Shown: positions 7,250 through 15,957, counted from the first letter of the stretch. The stretch: 64,000 bases of DNA from SG8-30 sp964406445 (GCA_964406445.1 CAYORU010000012.1:1-64000), one strand, 5' to 3'. Notes: generated from the letters alone by a model not told the origin. Translations and numbers: made by a program.

Positions 7250-9376
7250 ATGTCTCGTATCCCGCCTGCGCCGACCCTGCATGTGCTCGCTGCCCTCGTG
7301 ATTGCCTCGCCTCTGTCACTTTCAGGCGGCCGCGCCGCGGCGCAGCAGGTACCGGCCAACGATTTCAAGCCGGCTGCGGAAGTCTGCGCCCTGCAGGACC
7401 TGGGTGGCGCCGCGGACCGGCCGCGCTGGCCGAAGGAGCCCGGCCTGCTGGCCGAGGGCGCCGACGGCCTGATCTACGGCACGACGCCCTCGGGCGGCGC
7501 GCACGGCGACAGCGGCACGCTGTTCCGGATCTCGCCGGGGAGCGGCGCGCTCGAGGTCCTGCACTCCTTCGCGCTCGACGCGCGCGGCTCGAACCCGCTC
7601 GGCGGGCTCGTCGATGCAGGGGACGGGTCGTTTCGCGGCACGACCTACACCGGCGGCATGTACCGGATCAACGCGGCCGGTCGGCTGCGCCTCGGCACCG
7701 GAACCGTCTTCAGCTACCGGCCGGGCCAGCAACCGGAGATCCTGCACGTCTTCCGCAACGGCGACCTCAGCGGCATCGTGCCCGAGCTGTGCCCGCCGAA
7801 GCGGCCGTGCCAGCATTCCCCGCAGCAGCGGCTCAATGCCGCGGCTTCCTACCCGATATCGGCGCCGGTGCGCGGCAGCGATGGCGCCTATTACGGCGTG
7901 GCGTCGTTTTCCTGGAATCAGAAGTACGGCGCGCTCTACAGGGTCGAGCCGTACAAGGGCGAGAGCGGCATCACCACGCTGTGCATCAACGGCCCGATGC
8001 CCGAGATGCCGGATCTCACCGACGCGCGGCTGCGCGACCTGTGCCTGTTCAACGTCGCGAACGGAAACTATCCGGTGAGCCTCGCCGCGGATCCCGGCGG
8101 CGACCTCTTCGGCGTCACGCTCGGCGGCGCCACCGGCAATCCCCACGGCACGGTGTTTCGAGCCACGATTCCCGACGGGCGCGTCACGACGATCCATCGC
8201 TTCGACGGCAAGTCCGGCTCGAAGCCCTATGCCGTCGTCGCAGGCTCCGACGGGTTTCTCTACGGTACGACGCTCGAGGGCGGCACTTTGCTGTCCGGTG
8301 GCGCGGGCCTGGGCGTCGTCTTCAAGATGACCCAGGCCGGCATCCTCACGCCGCTGCACACCTTCTCCGGCGGCAAGGATGGCGCCCAGCCCATATCCGG
8401 GCTGCTCGAATCGCAGACGAAGGACGGGCTCGTCTACTTCTACGGAACCGCGCGCTACGGCGGCGAGGGCCGCGGCGTGCTCTACCGCGTGAGCCCCAGC
8501 GGCGACTTCAAGGTGCTGCACCGTTTGCCGGCCCAGTGGAGTGCGACCGGCCGCACGCCCTCGACGACGATGCTCGAGATCGACGGCGTCTTCTACGGTA
8601 CGACCTACCAGGGCGGCAGCAACGATGCCGGCGTCATCTTTCGGTTGACCGGGGTGGACATGCCGCCGTCGAAGCAGCTCCTGGGAACCCCGAGGTTTAC
8701 GACGGGCAAGCCCGAGCGGTCCGAGAGCATCCCGTGGCCCGGGCAGGCCCAGCCGATCATCATCGAGACGTACAGCGGCGTGGCCGCGACGTCTTCGATA
8801 CCCGGGCTCACCAGCGACGGCTTCAAGATCCGCGTCTCGAACTGCCGCAATCCGCACGTGCTGCAGTTCATCCATCGCGAAAAGATCGGTGTGGACGGCG
8901 TGCGCTTCGGCGGCGGCTACAGCACTTCGAACGGCGAGACCTACGAGTTCACGACCGATCCGAACGATCCCGCCTGGCACACCGACGGCGGCGCCGGCCG
9001 CCCGAGCCCCTACTACGAGCAGGGCGCCGGCGTCGCGCGGATCGTCAACCCGTTCGGCCTGACCATGTTCGACCAGCCGAGCTTCGCCGAGCCCATCTAC
9101 CGGCCGGGCGCTCGCGAGACCTGGCGGGCGACCTTCAAGGACTACGTCATCTGCAACTGCCAGGTGGTGCGTGAGATCCGCTGGGCGCGCGAGGTGCCGT
9201 GGATGCCCGACCTGACGCCGTCGGAGACCCACGATCCCCTTCGCGGCAGGCAGGGACCACCCCGCTACGTGGACGTTGAGATCCTGCCGCCGACCGACCC
9301 GGACCTCAGCTGGGCGGAGGCGCAGCTGAAGGCCGACGGGTATCTCGTGCCCTGGCGCGGGATCCACGACCAGTGA
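7250..9376 (+). CDS. Secreted GloVer-type tandem-repeat protein
   Basis: A 708-residue exported protein. The ATG at 7250 has GGAGG at 7241-7245, and a signal peptide ends near GGRAAAQ. About seven repeats contain the pattern (L/F)YGTT-x-GG...G-T(L/V)F(R/K)...LH-x-F, as in LIYGTTPSGGAHGDSGTLFR and FLYGTTLEGG, the choice-of-anchor GloVer repeat (TIGR03803). These repeats form extended beta structures in surface or secreted proteins. The last 200 residues form a separate cysteine-containing domain (SNCRNP, ICNCQVV) that I do not recognise. The role is unknown. It precedes the DUF6445 gene on the same strand. Confidence 0.8.
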   Translation: MSRIPPAPTLHVLAALVIASPLSLSGGRAAAQQVPANDFKPAAEVCALQDLGGAADRPRWPKEPGLLAEGADGLIYGTTPSGGAHGDSGTLFRISPGSGALEVLHSFALDARGSNPLGGLVDAGDGSFRGTTYTGGMYRINAAGRLRLGTGTVFSYRPGQQPEILHVFRNGDLSGIVPELCPPKRPCQHSPQQRLNAAASYPISAPVRGSDGAYYGVASFSWNQKYGALYRVEPYKGESGITTLCINGPMPEMPDLTDARLRDLCLFNVANGNYPVSLAADPGGDLFGVTLGGATGNPHGTVFRATIPDGRVTTIHRFDGKSGSKPYAVVAGSDGFLYGTTLEGGTLLSGGAGLGVVFKMTQAGILTPLHTFSGGKDGAQPISGLLESQTKDGLVYFYGTARYGGEGRGVLYRVSPSGDFKVLHRLPAQWSATGRTPSTTMLEIDGVFYGTTYQGGSNDAGVIFRLTGVDMPPSKQLLGTPRFTTGKPERSESIPWPGQAQPIIIETYSGVAATSSIPGLTSDGFKIRVSNCRNPHVLQFIHREKIGVDGVRFGGGYSTSNGETYEFTTDPNDPAWHTDGGAGRPSPYYEQGAGVARIVNPFGLTMFDQPSFAEPIYRPGARETWRATFKDYVICNCQVVREIRWAREVPWMPDLTPSETHDPLRGRQGPPRYVDVEILPPTDPDLSWAEAQLKADGYLVPWRGIHDQ

Positions 9377-9474
9377 CGACCCTGCGCGACCCTGGAGCTG
9401 CAGTCCGGCGGCGAGGCGGTGATGAGCGATGAGCCCCGGTGCCGACCGACGGTTTGACGGTAACATCCGCGAAC

Positions 9475-10080
9475 ATGCCCGTGATGAACGATCCCGCATC
9501 CGCGACGCGGCCGCCGGTGCGCACGCCCCAGCTCATCGTGGTCGACGACTACCTCCCGGACCCGGATGAGGTGCGGGCGGTCGCGCTGGCGGAGCCGTTC
9601 GTCAAGATGCACTGCGCCGGGCTTCGGACGCAGGCGCAGTTCCTGCACCTTGCGCCGTTTCGCAGCGACTTCAGCGCGCTGCTTGGCCGCGCGCTGACGC
9701 ACTGGGACGACAACGACGCCAATGGCCGATTCCAGTGCTGCCTGGCAGCGGATGCGATCCCCTACCACTCGGACAGCCAGTCCTATGCGGGAGTGCTCTT
9801 CCTGACGCCGGACGCGCCGCGGGAGGCGGGCATCTCCTTCTTCGAGGGCCGGCTCGGCGGACTGCGCCGGCGGTCGACGGATGCGCAGAAGATGGCGCTG
9901 ACCTTCGGCGGCGGCGCCGAGTTCGACCGCAGCCGATGGATCGAGGTGGATCGCGTGGCCAACCTCTACAATCGACTGGTGCTGTTCGACGCGCACCTCG
10001 CCCATGGCGCGAGCGCGTATTTCGGTGACTGCATCGAGAACGGCCGGCTGTTCCAGAACTTCTTCTTCGACGTGGCGTGA
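9475..10080 (+). CDS. DUF6445-type 2-oxoglutarate/Fe(II) dioxygenase-like protein
   Basis: A 201-residue soluble protein. VVDDYLPDPDEVRAVAL near the N-terminus, YHSDSQSYAGVLFLTPDAP in the middle and NRLVLFDAHLAHGAS with RLFQNFFFD at the end match the DUF6445 layout. The HxD pair in YHSD and the distal His in LAHG resemble the iron ligands of 2OG-Fe(II) oxygenases, so oxidation of an unknown substrate is plausible but unproven. The start may be ATG 9475 or 9484; a GTG at 9439 is also in frame. Its stop lies 10 bases from the stop of the convergent lasso cyclase gene, so a link to the lasso cluster is only positional. Confidence 0.65.
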   Translation: MPVMNDPASATRPPVRTPQLIVVDDYLPDPDEVRAVALAEPFVKMHCAGLRTQAQFLHLAPFRSDFSALLGRALTHWDDNDANGRFQCCLAADAIPYHSDSQSYAGVLFLTPDAPREAGISFFEGRLGGLRRRSTDAQKMALTFGGGAEFDRSRWIEVDRVANLYNRLVLFDAHLAHGASAYFGDCIENGRLFQNFFFDVA

Positions 10081-10090
10081 GCGGCCGGCG

Positions 10091-11647
10091 TCAGTCGGCC
10101 CAGTGGAGATCGCCGGCGCGCAGCAGCCCCCACGCGGTCAGCCAGACCGCGATTCCAAAGAGCGCCAGTACCTCGCGGTCGGACCGGTCCTGCCACGCGC
10201 CGAGTTCCAGCACCCTGCGCTGCAGCCAGTCCGTCGAAACTCCGAGATGGCTGAAAACGTCGCGCACGTCCTCGAACGTGGCGGCGATGCTCTCGCCGTG
10301 CCGTCGATACGCGCGCGTCCAGACCCCGTCGTAGGCCACCTTGCCTTTGCGCTCGAGGACCGCGTCTGGCAGCAGGTCGCGCGCAGCCTGTGCCAGGATG
10401 CCCTTGTGCGGACGAACGCCGCGGCTCGCGCAGGCGCGCGACCAGGTCAATGCGCTCCGAAAGACCTGCAGGTCCGAGAACGGCGTGCGCATGCTGGAGC
10501 CGAAGGTCTCCTTTCCCCAGACGACCTGGCGGGCATCGAAGACGAAGGTGCCGAGGCGGCGGTCGTTCCAGGGCGAGCGGTGCGTCTCGTCGATGGCCCG
10601 GCGGACCTCGCGCCAGGCGCGGACCGCAAACGGCCCGCGGGTCAACGCGTTTGCGGCGAGCGGCTCGGGCGCGCAGAGGTCGGTCGCGAAACACTGGTCC
10701 CCGCCGTGGCCTACGTAGAGCCGTTTCGCACCGAATGTGCCGCCGAGGCGCGCGACTGCCTCGGCGTGGCGGATGCCCGTCACGAAGACGGTCGGCTCGT
10801 CGAAACGCGCCGGCGCGTCGCCTGGCGCATACGGGAACAGGCCGAGGCCGTCGAGTTCCACGCGGGGGATGCCGAGGAATTCCGCGGTCGCACGCTGCAC
10901 CGGCGCCTCGAACCGGAACTCGTAGTAGGGAAAGACCACGGACACGCCGCGCATCCCTTGCCGGGACGGGCCGGCGGCGGCGAGCGTGCTGTCGAAGCCG
11001 CCGGACAGCTCGAGCAGCGACGCGTGGATGGAGTGCTGGGAGCGGCCATAGGAGTCAAGGGCCGCGCGAACCTGCGTCGCGACCGCCGACGGATCCGCGC
11101 GCGGTTCTTCCGGCGGCGGCGGGAATGGCCGTTCCTCCAGCAGCCGCGAATCGCGAAAGCGCAGCAGCGCGGCGCGTCGCACCCGGCGCCAGTGCGCGAG
11201 CGGCGTGGCGACGAACCCGTTCGGCTCGTAGGAACCATGCAGGCAGGCGGCCGCCGCGGCCGAGACGAGCCCGGCTCGCGAAAGAGGGCCGCCCTCCAGC
11301 AGCGGCAACGCGGTCGCGAATCTCAGCCGTCCGCCCTGCGCGCTCCAGTAAAGGGGGAAGGTGGCCGAGCCGCCGCGTGCCACCCGGAGCTCGTGCCGCG
11401 GCCCGGACCAGATCACCGCGTCCGTCAGCTCGAGCGGCAGCCAGCGCGGGGCGCCGACGTCAGGCTGCCAGGCCGACCAGAGCGCCTCGGCGCGGGCGTC
11501 GATCTCTTCCTCGTAGACGGACAGGTACAGGCAGCTGCCGTGGGCGAAGTGGCGTTCGCGGCATGCGACGGCAGGTCGCAGCACAAGCTCGGCCGATCCG
11601 ATCGGCACGCGCTGGCCGGCAGGCGGCGTCGGAATCGATGCGGTCAC
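10091..11647 (-). CDS. Lasso peptide C protein: asparagine synthetase-like lasso cyclase
   Basis: In lasso biosynthesis the C protein adenylates a Glu or Asp side chain of the core and joins it to the new N-terminus as an isopeptide bond. This 518-residue protein has the McjC length and layout: a degenerate N-terminal amidotransferase-like domain, then an ATP-pyrophosphatase domain with LELSGGFDSTLAA (SGGFDST at residues 215-221). A GHGGDQ stretch and YDGVWTRAYRRHG occur further on. The GTG at 11647 overlaps the B-gene stop as GTGA, fixing the start and showing coupling. The open frame further upstream is antisense-like sequence within the B gene. Confidence 0.85.
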   Translation of the reverse strand: MTASIPTPPAGQRVPIGSAELVLRPAVACRERHFAHGSCLYLSVYEEEIDARAEALWSAWQPDVGAPRWLPLELTDAVIWSGPRHELRVARGGSATFPLYWSAQGGRLRFATALPLLEGGPLSRAGLVSAAAAACLHGSYEPNGFVATPLAHWRRVRRAALLRFRDSRLLEERPFPPPPEEPRADPSAVATQVRAALDSYGRSQHSIHASLLELSGGFDSTLAAAGPSRQGMRGVSVVFPYYEFRFEAPVQRATAEFLGIPRVELDGLGLFPYAPGDAPARFDEPTVFVTGIRHAEAVARLGGTFGAKRLYVGHGGDQCFATDLCAPEPLAANALTRGPFAVRAWREVRRAIDETHRSPWNDRRLGTFVFDARQVVWGKETFGSSMRTPFSDLQVFRSALTWSRACASRGVRPHKGILAQAARDLLPDAVLERKGKVAYDGVWTRAYRRHGESIAATFEDVRDVFSHLGVSTDWLQRRVLELGAWQDRSDREVLALFGIAVWLTAWGLLRAGDLHWAD

Positions 11648-12252
11648 GGCGACAGCGCCAGCCTCCACAGCGGCTGGTAGAGGTAATGCTCCGGCAGCGG
11701 CTCGTAGGGCAGCTCGCCGTCGATGCTGCACCAGGCGTGCATCTTCCGGGTCGGCGCGAGCACACCCACCGTCAGGAGGCAGGGCCTGCCCGCCGCGCCG
11801 GCGATCAGCGCCGTCAGGAGCGCCCGTGGGTAGCAGTCCGAGCGACCCAGCTGCTGCTCCACGGCGTGCACGAGGCGCCCGATTTCCGACGTGCTCAGCT
11901 TGGCCGGGGCGATGCGGCCCAAACCCGCCGCGCCAAGACGGCGGATGAGCCTCGCTGCGGCGCGCAGCGGCAGTATCCGCCGCGAGCGGCTCAGCGAGCG
12001 ATAGGCCAAGCCGGGCCAGGGCGGGATCGGCTGCCTTGGCGCATCCGCGAGGCTCGGCAGGTCGTGGACGATGCGGGCGACTGGGTCGGCCAGCTCGTCG
12101 AGCCGGGCGTCGTCGGCGAGGCCCACGACGCGACGGAAGATCGGGTCTCTCGACGACGACGTCGGCAGGAGATAGAGCCTGCCGAGGCGGGGGCCGTAGA
12201 CCAGCGCCAGGTGATCGTCGACGGAGACCTCAGCCCAGGCCTCCGGCGACAC
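11644..12252 (-). CDS. Lasso peptide B protein: leader-binding and transglutaminase-fold protease
   Basis: The B protein cuts the leader off the precursor. This 202-residue protein has the McjB length. Its first 75 residues (SVDDHLALVYGPRLGRLYLL...) suit the small leader-recognition domain. The rest is the protease, with the catalytic Cys140 in SDCYPRALLTALIAGAAGRP and His172 in APTRKMHAWC, followed by PYEPLPEHYLYQPLW. It starts with GTG 12 bases after the precursor stop and ends overlapping the C gene, so A, B and C form one tight operon. No strong ribosome site precedes the GTG, consistent with coupling. Confidence 0.88.
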   Translation of the reverse strand: MSPEAWAEVSVDDHLALVYGPRLGRLYLLPTSSSRDPIFRRVVGLADDARLDELADPVARIVHDLPSLADAPRQPIPPWPGLAYRSLSRSRRILPLRAAARLIRRLGAAGLGRIAPAKLSTSEIGRLVHAVEQQLGRSDCYPRALLTALIAGAAGRPCLLTVGVLAPTRKMHAWCSIDGELPYEPLPEHYLYQPLWRLALSP

Positions 12253-12264
12253 CGGCCGGACCGG

Positions 12265-12381
12265 TCAGCCGTAGGTCTGCGGGTGGCACTGCTCGTTGTA
12301 ATGACCGCTGCCGCCCCGGACCGCCCGGGCGCCGGCGTATTGCCCGAAGAACGCGAGGAAAAGCGCCTTGAAGATCCTCAT
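12265..12381 (-). CDS. Candidate lasso peptide precursor (38 residues)
   Basis: A small open frame directly ahead of the B and C genes on the same strand, with AAGGGAG at 12391-12397 nine bases before its ATG. Residues 1-22 are a hydrophobic then basic leader (FKALFLAFF, later AGARAVR). The predicted core is GGSGHYNEQCHPQTYG. With Gly23 as residue 1, Glu30 is residue 8, giving an eight-membered Gly-Glu macrolactam and an eight-residue tail; starting at Gly24 gives a seven-membered ring. The usual Thr at leader position -2 is missing: it is Val21 before Arg22. One Cys (Cys32) rules out an internal disulfide. The product is inferred from context and residue spacing. Confidence 0.75.
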   Translation of the reverse strand: MRIFKALFLAFFGQYAGARAVRGGSGHYNEQCHPQTYG

Positions 12382-12436
12382 GTCCGCATGCTCCCTTGAA
12401 CCGGTGGATACCGGCATGGATGACTCACGTCACCCG

Positions 12437-12465
12437 AGTCTCGCTCCGCATCCCCGGGGTGTCAA
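12437..12465 (-). promoter_or_regulatory. Putative promoter of the lasso operon
   Basis: On the minus strand a perfect TTGACA (12465-12460) is followed after 17 bases by GAGACT (12442-12437), a weak -10. The start would fall about 50 bases before the precursor gene. A near-palindrome TGACTCACGTCA at 12421-12432 could bind a regulator. The rest of 12382-12636 shows no gene. Confidence 0.35.
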
Positions 12466-12636
12466 CGCAGGCTGCGTGACGGCGCCGGGATCGGGCCGTC
12501 CGATTCGCGGTCGAGTGGCCTGTTCGGTCCGAAGCCGGCGACTGCGGTCCGTGCAGGCGTACCGGTATGTCCCGCGGGCGTGGCTTTGCGTACTCTAGCT
12601 GGCGCAGCCATCGTCGCCCAGCACGGCAGGGACGTG

Positions 12637-15600
12637 ATGCCGGACTCGACTCACCTGGTCATGCTGCTGCTGGGGGCAGCCCTTGGCGCCGCTGGCGTGC
12701 TCGCATTGCGAGCGAGGAATCGGCAAGCGACGGCGCCGGTCGTCGCCGAGGCGCCTGAGAGCCTGACAGCCAGGCTGCACCGGCTGGCCGCGTCGATCGA
12801 GTCGTTCGCGGAGCGCAGCGCGCATCCGCGGGAACTTGGCTCGGCGCCGGAATTCGGGGAGCTCGTCGCCGCCTTTCGCGATCCGTCGGTGACGCCGACG
12901 ACGCTCAGGGAGTATGTCTTCGGCGACAGCTGGACGCTGTCGAGCGCCGCGCTCGCGGCGCTCGCGGCCCGCGACGATCGCAACGAACTCGCGGACGCCG
13001 TGAGTCGCGACTTCCGGCTGCTGCGCCCCTGGGCCCTTCACTACGGCCTCAACTACCTGCTGAGCCTCGACCCGCGCCCCGCGGTCGGGTTGCCCCTGGC
13101 CTGCGCGCAGGCCTGGTGGGCGCAGAATGCCGTCATTCCAGGCCTCTTCCGCGACTACATGGAAGAGCGCTCGAGCTCAGGCGATCCAGCCGGCTTCGGG
13201 GAGTCGCTGTCCGGCGTCGACGTCGATGCGGCGGCGATCGAGGCGCTCTTGAAGCGTATCGACCATCCCTACGCCGAATCGCTCCTGGGCGGGTTGCGGC
13301 GCTGGCAGAGCACGACCGCCGATCGCGCCTTCCTCGAATCATTTGGGCGACTCTGGTCGGAAGCGTCCGATGGCGACTTTCTCGCCGAGCCAGACGCCTG
13401 GCAGCCCCAGCTGGCCGCGGCGCAGGCGGCCGTGCTCCGGGAGGACGCGAGGTCCGTGATCGTCAGCGGCGAGCCGCGCACCGGCAAGACGTCGTTCGTC
13501 CGGCTGCTCGGCCGCAGGCTCGCGAAGCAGGGCTGGACCGTATTCGAGGCGGGCGCTGCCGACCTCATGGCCGGCCAGGTCTACATCGGCGAGCTCGAGG
13601 CGCGCCTGCAGCGACTGACCCGCGAGCTCGCGACGGAGAAGCGCCACGTCTGGTACGTACCCGACCTGCTGGCGCTTGCGAACAGCGGATCGCATCGCGG
13701 GCACAGTGCAACCATCCTGGAGCAGGTCATGCCCGCGCTGGTCGCCGGGCGGATCGTCGTGATCGGCGAGACGACGCCGGCCGGCGCGACCCGCGTCCTG
13801 CAGAACCGGGCGACCCTGAGGAGTCGCATTGAGGCCGTCCGGCTCGAGCCGATGGACGAGCGTGAAGCGGAAGCCCTCGCACGGCGGCTCGGACGGCGCA
13901 TCGAGCGGGACAGTGCCCTGCGGGTGGATGACGCGTCCATTCCGGCCGCAACGCATCTGGTCAAGCAGTATCTCGGGTCGAGCATGCTCCCCGGCGCATT
14001 GCTGGACCTGCTGAAGTTGTCTGCGCAGCGCTGCGTCGCCGAACGGTCGCCGGTGCTGGCGCCACGCGGCCTCCTCGCAACCCTGTCGCAGGTCACCGGG
14101 CTGCCGGAGGCCATTCTCGACGACGGCGAGCGACTCGATCTCGCGACCGTCAGGCAGTTCTTCGCGGAGCGGGTCATCGGGCAGGACGAGGCGGTCGAGA
14201 CAATCGTCGAACGCATCGCGATGCTCAAGGCAGGTCTCACGGATGCGAGCCGGCCGGTCGGTGTCTTCATGTTCGCCGGGCCGACCGGTACCGGCAAGAC
14301 GGAGCTGGCAAAGAGCCTGGCGGAGTACCTGTTCGGATCGGCCGAGCGGCTGGTTCGCCTCGACATGAGCGAGTTCCAGAGCCTCGAGTCGATGGCCAAG
14401 ATCCTGGGAGGCCCGGCGGCGGCTGCCGATTCCGACAGCCTCGTCGATCGCGTCCGCAAGCAGCCCTTCTCGGTCCTGCTGCTCGACGAGTTCGAGAAGG
14501 CGCATGCCAGCATCTGGGACCTCTTCCTGCAGGTCTTCGACGACGGGCGGCTCAGCGATGCGACCGGCCAGGTCGCGGACTTCCGCCACTGCATCATCAT
14601 CATGACGTCGAACCTCGGCGCCACCGCGCACCAGGGCCGCGACATAGGCTTCAACCCGTCGCCGAGCGCCTTTTCGCCGGAACAGGTCGCCCGGACGATC
14701 GGGCAGACGTTCCGGCCCGAATTCGTCAACCGCTTCGATCGCGTGATCGTGTTCCGGCCGCTCACCCGGCAGCTGATGCGCCGGATACTGCAGAAGGAAC
14801 TGTCGAGCCTTCGCGATCGACGCGGGCTGCGCAACCGGGAATGGGCGGTCGAGTGGGAGGACTCGGCCCAGGAGTTCCTGCTCGACCGGGGCTTCACTCC
14901 CGAGCTGGGGGCGAGGCCGCTCAAGCGGGCTATCGATCGGTACGTGCTGGCACCGCTCGCGGCTACCATGGTCGAGCACAAGGCGCCCGAGGGCGACCAG
15001 TTCCTGTTCGTACGCAGCGACGGTCGCGACATCCAGGTCGAGTTCGTCGATCCGGACGCCGAAGATCCCGCGTCGCCGCCCGTGGGCCCGATCGAAGGCT
15101 CCGGTCCGGAGCTCGCGGCGATGGTGCTCCAGCCGCGCGGGACGGCGGAGGAGCTGCGCGAGCTGGAGACGCTCTGTGAGCAGGCGGCAGGTCGCCTGCA
15201 GGGCGCCGACTGGGAAGCCCTCAAGGACTCCCTGGCCGGGGAGATGGCGCATCCGGAATTCTGGACGAGGCCGGACCGTCAGCGGGTGCTCGCGCGGTTC
15301 GCCGCAATGGACCGGGTCAAGGCCGCGGTCGATACCGCCGTGTCGCTCAGGGATCGACTGGGGCGCAGCTCAGGAGCGAGCGGGCGGGTGTCCCGGCAGA
15401 TGATCGAACGCCTCGCGCTGCAGCTGCATCTCGTCCGACACGGGGTCGCCGACGTCATCGAGGAATCGCCGGTCGAGGTTGCCCTCGCTGTCGACACGGT
15501 GCTGGAAGGACCGGCGAACCCCGACCCTCGGAGGTCGTGGCAGCGCTCGCTGCTCGACATGTACCGCGCCTGGGCGGCGGCACGCCGCGTGCAGGTCAGC

Positions 15601-15957
15601 GAAATACCGCTCCCGGGGCGGGACGAGCCTGCGCTCCTCATGAGCGGGTTCGGCGCGCACCGGTGCCTGGCGCCGGAGGCTGGACTACACGTACTCGAAC
15701 TGGACGGCCCGCCGGACGGCGGGCAGCGCGTCGTCGCGCGCGTCCGCGTGATCCCGTCTCAGGACGTCGATTGGAGCGACGAACGGCAGCGGCATCGGCT
15801 GGCAGATTCGCTCGAGCATTCCGACGGGCCGGGCCAGGTGGTCCGAAGGTACCGTCGCGATCCGTCGCCGCTGGTGCGGGACGCGCGCAAGGGCTGGCGA
15901 ACGGGCCGCATCGACTTGGTCATGGCGGGGAATTTCGACCTCGTCGGGGGATCGTAG
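12637..15957 (+). CDS. Membrane-anchored ClpB-like AAA+ ATPase fused to an RF2-derived domain
   Basis: A 1106-residue protein. The ATG at 12637 follows GCAGGG and opens with a hydrophobic segment (residues 6-25). Residues 40-270 are helical and unrecognised. AAA domain 1 has Walker A GEPRTGKT at 279-286, but its Walker B reads YVPDLL, lacking the catalytic Glu. AAA domain 2 is ClpB-like: GPTGTGKT at 548-555, LLDEFEKAH near 616, MTSNLGA and the ClpB small domain GFTPELGARPLKRAID. From about residue 830 the sequence follows release factor 2: HPEFWTRPDRQRVLARF (PCRF helix), LLDMYRAWAAARRVQV, GLHVLELDGPPD where RF2 has GVHRLVRxSPFD, then directly RRYRRDPSPLVRDARKG and GRIDLVMAGNFD, matching the RF2 C-terminal tail. 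The GGQ hydrolase domain is deleted and the SPF anticodon lost. A ribosome-linked unfoldase is inference. Confidence 0.85.
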   Translation: MPDSTHLVMLLLGAALGAAGVLALRARNRQATAPVVAEAPESLTARLHRLAASIESFAERSAHPRELGSAPEFGELVAAFRDPSVTPTTLREYVFGDSWTLSSAALAALAARDDRNELADAVSRDFRLLRPWALHYGLNYLLSLDPRPAVGLPLACAQAWWAQNAVIPGLFRDYMEERSSSGDPAGFGESLSGVDVDAAAIEALLKRIDHPYAESLLGGLRRWQSTTADRAFLESFGRLWSEASDGDFLAEPDAWQPQLAAAQAAVLREDARSVIVSGEPRTGKTSFVRLLGRRLAKQGWTVFEAGAADLMAGQVYIGELEARLQRLTRELATEKRHVWYVPDLLALANSGSHRGHSATILEQVMPALVAGRIVVIGETTPAGATRVLQNRATLRSRIEAVRLEPMDEREAEALARRLGRRIERDSALRVDDASIPAATHLVKQYLGSSMLPGALLDLLKLSAQRCVAERSPVLAPRGLLATLSQVTGLPEAILDDGERLDLATVRQFFAERVIGQDEAVETIVERIAMLKAGLTDASRPVGVFMFAGPTGTGKTELAKSLAEYLFGSAERLVRLDMSEFQSLESMAKILGGPAAAADSDSLVDRVRKQPFSVLLLDEFEKAHASIWDLFLQVFDDGRLSDATGQVADFRHCIIIMTSNLGATAHQGRDIGFNPSPSAFSPEQVARTIGQTFRPEFVNRFDRVIVFRPLTRQLMRRILQKELSSLRDRRGLRNREWAVEWEDSAQEFLLDRGFTPELGARPLKRAIDRYVLAPLAATMVEHKAPEGDQFLFVRSDGRDIQVEFVDPDAEDPASPPVGPIEGSGPELAAMVLQPRGTAEELRELETLCEQAAGRLQGADWEALKDSLAGEMAHPEFWTRPDRQRVLARFAAMDRVKAAVDTAVSLRDRLGRSSGASGRVSRQMIERLALQLHLVRHGVADVIEESPVEVALAVDTVLEGPANPDPRRSWQRSLLDMYRAWAAARRVQVSEIPLPGRDEPALLMSGFGAHRCLAPEAGLHVLELDGPPDGGQRVVARVRVIPSQDVDWSDERQRHRLADSLEHSDGPGQVVRRYRRDPSPLVRDARKGWRTGRIDLVMAGNFDLVGGS

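Noticed and set aside
15718..15726. A GGQ tripeptide in the RF2-like domain of the ClpB fusion (residues 1028-1030)
   Set aside because: It lies in the codon-recognition part, just after the position of SPF, where RF2 has SGGRRHTSF. The true GGQ comes later, in a domain that is deleted here.
12637..15957. Calling the AAA+ protein ClpV of a type VI secretion system, given the TagH-like gene at 25637
   Set aside because: It has a membrane anchor and an RF2-like C-terminus, lacks the ClpV N-domain, and no T6SS gene is adjacent.
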